Source: Deltaproteobacteria bacterium
Lineage (GTDB): Bacteria > Desulfobacterota > Desulfobacteria > Desulfobacterales > JAFDCJ01
Assembly: GCA_019310665.1 (NCBI GenBank)
Contig: JAFDDW010000042.1
Coordinates: 1 to 9,302, forward strand
DNA: 9,302 nucleotides
Direction: 5' to 3'
A model generated the notes under the pieces. The model saw only the letters and a list, made by a program, of their open reading frames with translations, had not been told where the DNA came from and ran no database searches. A program made the position numbers and the translations under genes. Positions 5,982-9,302 of this stretch are shown here, piece by piece (position 1 is the first letter of the stretch; each line of letters begins with the position of its first letter).

Positions 5982-7799
5982 TTGAATAGGCCTTATAATC
6001 ACTTGGTTTTATTGATTATTATCCCACTGATAATATTTATTTTCTTTAATCTTTTCGATCAAAAGCCGGAGCCCGAAAAAGAAATCAGTTACACGGAATT
6101 TCTTGACATGGTTGATGCTGAAAGCGTCAGCGAGGTTGTCATACAAGGTCAGGCGCTTTCTGTTTCAGCTGCATACGGCCGCCGTTTTAAAGTATTTACA
6201 CCCCAAAACAGCGATCTAATTGCGATCCTCAAGCAAAAGGGAATATCCATTCAGGCAAAACCGCCGGCAGAGCCAAATTGGTACATGTCGCTCCTTTTTT
6301 CATGGTTTCCGATGATTCTTCTCATAGGCGTATGGATATTTTTCATGCGTAAAATGCAAGCCGGCGGCGGCAACCCACTTTCATTCGGAAAAAGTCGGGC
6401 GCGTCTTCGTGCTGATACGTCAGCTAAAGTCACTTTTGACGATGTGGCCGGCATCGACGAAGTAAAAGAAGATCTGGGAGAAATCATAGACTTTCTAAAG
6501 AACCCAACAAAGTATACCCGCCTTGGAGGCCGAATCCCCAAAGGGGTGTTGTTGCTGGGTCCGCCCGGCACCGGCAAAACGCTTCTGGCCCGGGCGATTG
6601 CCGGTGAGGCGGTGGTCCCGTTTTTCCATATCAGCGGTTCGGATTTTGTGGAAATGTTTGTCGGTGTGGGTGCATCGCGGGTCAGGGATCTTTTTGTTCA
6701 GGGCAAAAAGAATGCCCCATGTATCATCTTTATTGATGAAATCGATGCGGTCGGCCGGCACAGGGGCGCTGGCCTGGGGGGCGGGCATGATGAAAGGGAA
6801 CAGACACTAAACCAGCTGCTGGTTGAAATGGACGGATTCGAATCCAATGAAGGCGTTATCTTGCTATCGGCTACCAACCGGCCCGATGTGCTGGACCCGG
6901 CGCTTTTGCGACCCGGGCGCTTTGACCGTCAGGTGGTGGTCTCACTGCCGGATATCCGGGGCCGTGAAGAAATCCTGAAGGTACACATGCAAAAGACGCC
7001 AATTGCAGCCGACGTCGATGTCGATACCCTGGCTAAAGGCACACCCGGTTTTTCGGGCGCTGATCTGGAGAACCTTGTCAATGAAGCGGCGCTTCTTGCA
7101 GCCAAAAGAAATAAAGAAAAAGTGGAGATGGAGGATTTCGAAGAGGCCAAAGACAAAGTCGTCATGGGCCTGGAACGTAAGTCGAAGGTGATTTCCGAAG
7201 AAGACAAAAAAACAACCGCCTATCACGAAGGCGGCCACGCTCTGGTTGCCCGGTTTCTGCCCGGCACCGATGCGGTTAACAAGATAACCATTATTCCCAG
7301 GGGCCGCTCCCTCGGCATTACCTGGTTTTTGCCGGAAGAAAATGAGTTCAAACACAAAACCCAGCTTGAAAGCCAGCTGTCGGTGGCTTTTGGCGGACGG
7401 GCGGCCGAAGAGATTGTGTTCGGCCGTATCAGCACGGGTGCCGCCGACGATATCAGGCAGGCAACCGAACTTGCCCGTAAAATGGTGTGTGCCTGGGGCA
7501 TGAGTGAAGTGCTCGGTCCGCTTTCATACGCGCAAGAGAAAGAACAGATTTTTCTGGGACGGGAAATCGCACAGCACCGGGATTATTCCGAGGAAACGGC
7601 CCAAAAAATTGATGAAGAAATCGAAAGCCTGATTGGAGATAGCTGCGATCGCGCAAGAAAAATTTTAAATAAAAACATAGATATTCTACATAAACTGGCA
7701 GAGCTTTTGCTGGAAAAAGAGACCGTTACGGGCAGTGAGCTGGATGATCTGATACGCGTCTTGAGGCCGGGGATAGAGTTTCCAGTAAAAATTAATTGA
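5982..7799 (+). CDS. ftsH: ATP-dependent zinc metalloprotease FtsH
   Basis: This 605-residue membrane-anchored AAA+ protease degrades unfolded or unassembled membrane proteins and selected regulators. It has a short cytoplasmic start, TM1 at about residues 8-24, a periplasmic domain of ~75 residues, and TM2 at about 100-122. The AAA module follows, with Walker A GPPGTGKT (about 193-200), pore loop MFVGVG, Walker B CIIFIDEIDAVG, and second region of homology ending LLRPGRFDRQ. The M41 peptidase has H415-E416-G-G-H419 and the third zinc ligand at D490 (GAADDIRQAT). The zinc motif reads HEGGH rather than the common HEAGH, but all catalytic and zinc residues are intact. The start is TTG 5982, with GAGG (5969-5972) 9 bases upstream; the next Met codon would remove TM1. 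The divergent LPEENEFKHK region and slightly short length suggest it may be one of two or more FtsH paralogues. Confidence 0.95.
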   Translation: MNRPYNHLVLLIIIPLIIFIFFNLFDQKPEPEKEISYTEFLDMVDAESVSEVVIQGQALSVSAAYGRRFKVFTPQNSDLIAILKQKGISIQAKPPAEPNWYMSLLFSWFPMILLIGVWIFFMRKMQAGGGNPLSFGKSRARLRADTSAKVTFDDVAGIDEVKEDLGEIIDFLKNPTKYTRLGGRIPKGVLLLGPPGTGKTLLARAIAGEAVVPFFHISGSDFVEMFVGVGASRVRDLFVQGKKNAPCIIFIDEIDAVGRHRGAGLGGGHDEREQTLNQLLVEMDGFESNEGVILLSATNRPDVLDPALLRPGRFDRQVVVSLPDIRGREEILKVHMQKTPIAADVDVDTLAKGTPGFSGADLENLVNEAALLAAKRNKEKVEMEDFEEAKDKVVMGLERKSKVISEEDKKTTAYHEGGHALVARFLPGTDAVNKITIIPRGRSLGITWFLPEENEFKHKTQLESQLSVAFGGRAAEEIVFGRISTGAADDIRQATELARKMVCAWGMSEVLGPLSYAQEKEQIFLGREIAQHRDYSEETAQKIDEEIESLIGDSCDRARKILNKNIDILHKLAELLLEKETVTGSELDDLIRVLRPGIEFPVKIN

Positions 7800-7850
7800 A
7801 AATCAAATCTCATAATTCTCTCCGCTGGTCAGGGCGGGAAGGAGGGCAGC

Positions 7851-8987
7851 ATGCGTGTAGTATTCGTATCCACTTATCCCCCTATTGAATGCGGCATTGG
7901 AACATATACCGGTTTCCTGGTTGACGCCCTGACAAAGTTACCCAATGAGATTCATATTGTCAGCCAGTACGGTGCTGAGGGAAGGCATGTTTACCCATCA
8001 TACTACCCCGGCGAAGACGGCATAGCCCGGAAGATTTTTAACGCTGTTAATCGGGTGACACCCGATATTGTCCATATTCAGCACGAATTCGACCTGTATG
8101 GTGAACTGGACGGCATTGCCGTACTTGAATTGATTTACCGCCTTAAGTCCACTGCCACTCCGGTTATAGCAACCTTCCATACTGTTCAGAAAGAATTTGA
8201 GTTTCGAAAGGAACTCATCTTGCGAACCATGTGCCGCGAACTGGACGGCATTATTGTACATGGCCAGGAGCACGCCGAAAGATTGCGGACAGTTTTTGAT
8301 GTAGATCCGTCAAAGATTTTTCTCATTCCGCACGGCGCACGCGACATGGATCCTATCCCTGATGCCAAGGAAAAACTCAACCTTGATGAGAGGAAAGTAA
8401 TCCTGCTGGCAGGGTATTATTGGCCAGCCAAGTGTTTTGACAGGGTGGTGGACTTTTTCCCTTACGTAGTCGAAAAAGTTCCGGATGCATGGCTGGTGCT
8501 GGCCGGAAAACTCAGAGTGCCCGAGTTCAGCATCTATCGCAGGATGCTTTTTGAAAAGATAAGCAACTCGCCTGTCAGGGACCGAATTGAAGTATTCCGG
8601 GGAAAGTTTCCCCAAAAAACTTTCGATACGATTCTGAGCGCCGCTGATATCATGGTTTTGCCCTATACTGCTGGAGCTCAAAGTGGCATAATGGCACATG
8701 CAATGACCTTCGGCAAGCCTGTGGTCACATCGAATCTTGCGGCATTTGTCGATACACTTGAGAGATCAAAAGCGGGATTTCATGCACAAACCGATGGCGA
8801 ATATGTCGACAGGATTGTGACGCTGCTTACTGATACGGAAGTATACAAAAAATTTTCTCAAAACGCACTGGCCTATGTCAAAGAAATTATCTCCTGGGAC
8901 ATTGTTGCACACCAGACCCTCAATGTTTATAAACAATTTGACCGTGAAATGGGATGCAAAACCCGGTATGTATTTGCCGGGGAATAG
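7851..8987 (+). CDS. GT4-like glycosyltransferase (GT-B fold)
   Basis: This 378-residue cytosolic enzyme should transfer a sugar from a nucleotide-sugar donor. The N-terminal Rossmann domain opens with FVSTYPPIECGIGTYT, including the glycine loop (about residues 15-19) that contacts the acceptor or donor phosphate in GT4 enzymes. VHIQHEFDLYG and VIATFHTVQ follow. The C-terminal domain starts at about residue 180 with VILLAGYYWPAKCFD, then VLAGKL and the donor-site block LPYTAGAQSGIMAHAMTFGKP. The usual E-X7-E pair of GT4 proteins is not present: the two positions read Gly and His. This QSG variant is known to me from other GT4-like proteins, so activity is still likely. GGAGG (7841-7845) lies 5 bases before ATG 7851. 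The GH130-type gene starts 15 bases downstream, which points to joint action on one glycan, oligosaccharide or glycosylated solute. Mannose is suggested only by that neighbour. Confidence 0.85.
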   Translation: MRVVFVSTYPPIECGIGTYTGFLVDALTKLPNEIHIVSQYGAEGRHVYPSYYPGEDGIARKIFNAVNRVTPDIVHIQHEFDLYGELDGIAVLELIYRLKSTATPVIATFHTVQKEFEFRKELILRTMCRELDGIIVHGQEHAERLRTVFDVDPSKIFLIPHGARDMDPIPDAKEKLNLDERKVILLAGYYWPAKCFDRVVDFFPYVVEKVPDAWLVLAGKLRVPEFSIYRRMLFEKISNSPVRDRIEVFRGKFPQKTFDTILSAADIMVLPYTAGAQSGIMAHAMTFGKPVVTSNLAAFVDTLERSKAGFHAQTDGEYVDRIVTLLTDTEVYKKFSQNALAYVKEIISWDIVAHQTLNVYKQFDREMGCKTRYVFAGE

Positions 8988-9002
8988 GAAAAGGAATAAA
9001 GC

Positions 9003-9302
9003 ATGTCTAAAAAAAAACACCCGGATATTATCTATCGCTTTAAGGGCAACCCTGTGATCACTATGGATGACCTCTCGTTTCCGGTCTCGGACATCTGTAA
9101 TGCCGGGGCGGTCAAGATCGACGACACCTACCTGCTGCTGGTAACGATTGAAAGTCTGAAGGGGCATAGAAGTCTGTATCTTGCCCGCAGTACAAACGGC
9201 TTTGATTTTGAGGTGGATGATGCGCCTTTTATGAAATATGCGGAAGATAAAGCATTTAAGAAGTATGAAGAGAACAGTATTATGGACGGGAGGATCACCC
9301 CC
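9003..9302 (+). CDS. GH130-type glycoside phosphorylase/hydrolase, N-terminal part (runs off the window)
   Basis: One hundred codons are visible from ATG 9003, with AAGGA (8991-8995) 7 bases upstream; the frame is open at the window end. The pattern fits the five-bladed beta-propeller enzymes of family GH130, which phosphorolyse or hydrolyse beta-mannosides. It shows RFKGNPVIT near the start, NAGAVKIDDTYLLLV for the first blade, SLYLARSTNGFDFE, and ENSIMDGRITP, where the Asp-x-Arg corresponds to the conserved DPR of the family. Here the middle residue is Gly instead of Pro. Full members have about 300-400 residues, so two thirds are missing from view. It forms a tight pair with the preceding glycosyltransferase. 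The exact substrate cannot be read from this part. Confidence 0.75.
   Translation, partial: MSKKKHPDIIYRFKGNPVITMDDLSFPVSDICNAGAVKIDDTYLLLVTIESLKGHRSLYLARSTNGFDFEVDDAPFMKYAEDKAFKKYEENSIMDGRITP

Noticed and set aside
1671..9302. Link between the inositol cluster and the GT/GH130 pair to make a mannosylated DIP solute
   Set aside because: recA with its own promoter and ftsH lie between them, and GT4 enzymes are retaining whereas the known mannosyl-DIP is beta-linked, so the idea is unsupported.

Overview
The window looks like a chromosomal segment of a Gram-negative bacterium, most likely a deltaproteobacterium (Desulfobacterota, sulfate-reducer type). This rests on an RND inner-membrane transporter, the general character of RecA and FtsH, and strong GGAGG ribosome sites. 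The lineage is an inference from protein flavour, not from a search. All convincing genes lie on the + strand, and no tRNA, rRNA, CRISPR array or insertion sequence is recognisable.

Layout: (1) 1-600 is the C-terminal part of an RND efflux permease that begins outside the window. (2) 601-1670 is a roughly 1.07 kb stretch without a convincing gene. It is AT-rich at first, then holds a good sigma70-type promoter (1024-1053), a perfect inverted repeat just after it, further hairpins, and a terminator-like hairpin plus T-run 26 bases before the ribosome site of the next gene. (3) 1671-4813 is a three-gene inositol cluster: myo-inositol-1-phosphate synthase, a fusion of a CTP:inositol-1-phosphate cytidylyltransferase with a CDP-alcohol phosphotransferase, and an overlapping HD-domain hydrolase. 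(4) recA (4853-5869) appears to have its own promoter, with an inverted repeat around the -10 box. (5) ftsH (5982-7799) encodes an AAA+ membrane protease. (6) 7851-9302 holds a GT-B fold, GT4-like glycosyltransferase and the start of a GH130-type glycoside phosphorylase or hydrolase, which runs off the end.

The most interesting part is the inositol cluster. The first two enzymes should convert glucose 6-phosphate to L-myo-inositol 1-phosphate, activate it as CDP-inositol, and transfer the phosphoinositol unit to an acceptor. In known fusion enzymes of this type the acceptor is a second inositol 1-phosphate, giving phosphorylated di-myo-inositol phosphate, the precursor of a compatible solute best known from hyperthermophiles. 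The co-translated HD protein keeps a full set of metal-binding His/Asp positions and is a natural candidate for the final dephosphorylation. This would be a compact solute pathway (or an inositol-lipid pathway) next to recA. The acceptor and the role of the HD protein are inferences.
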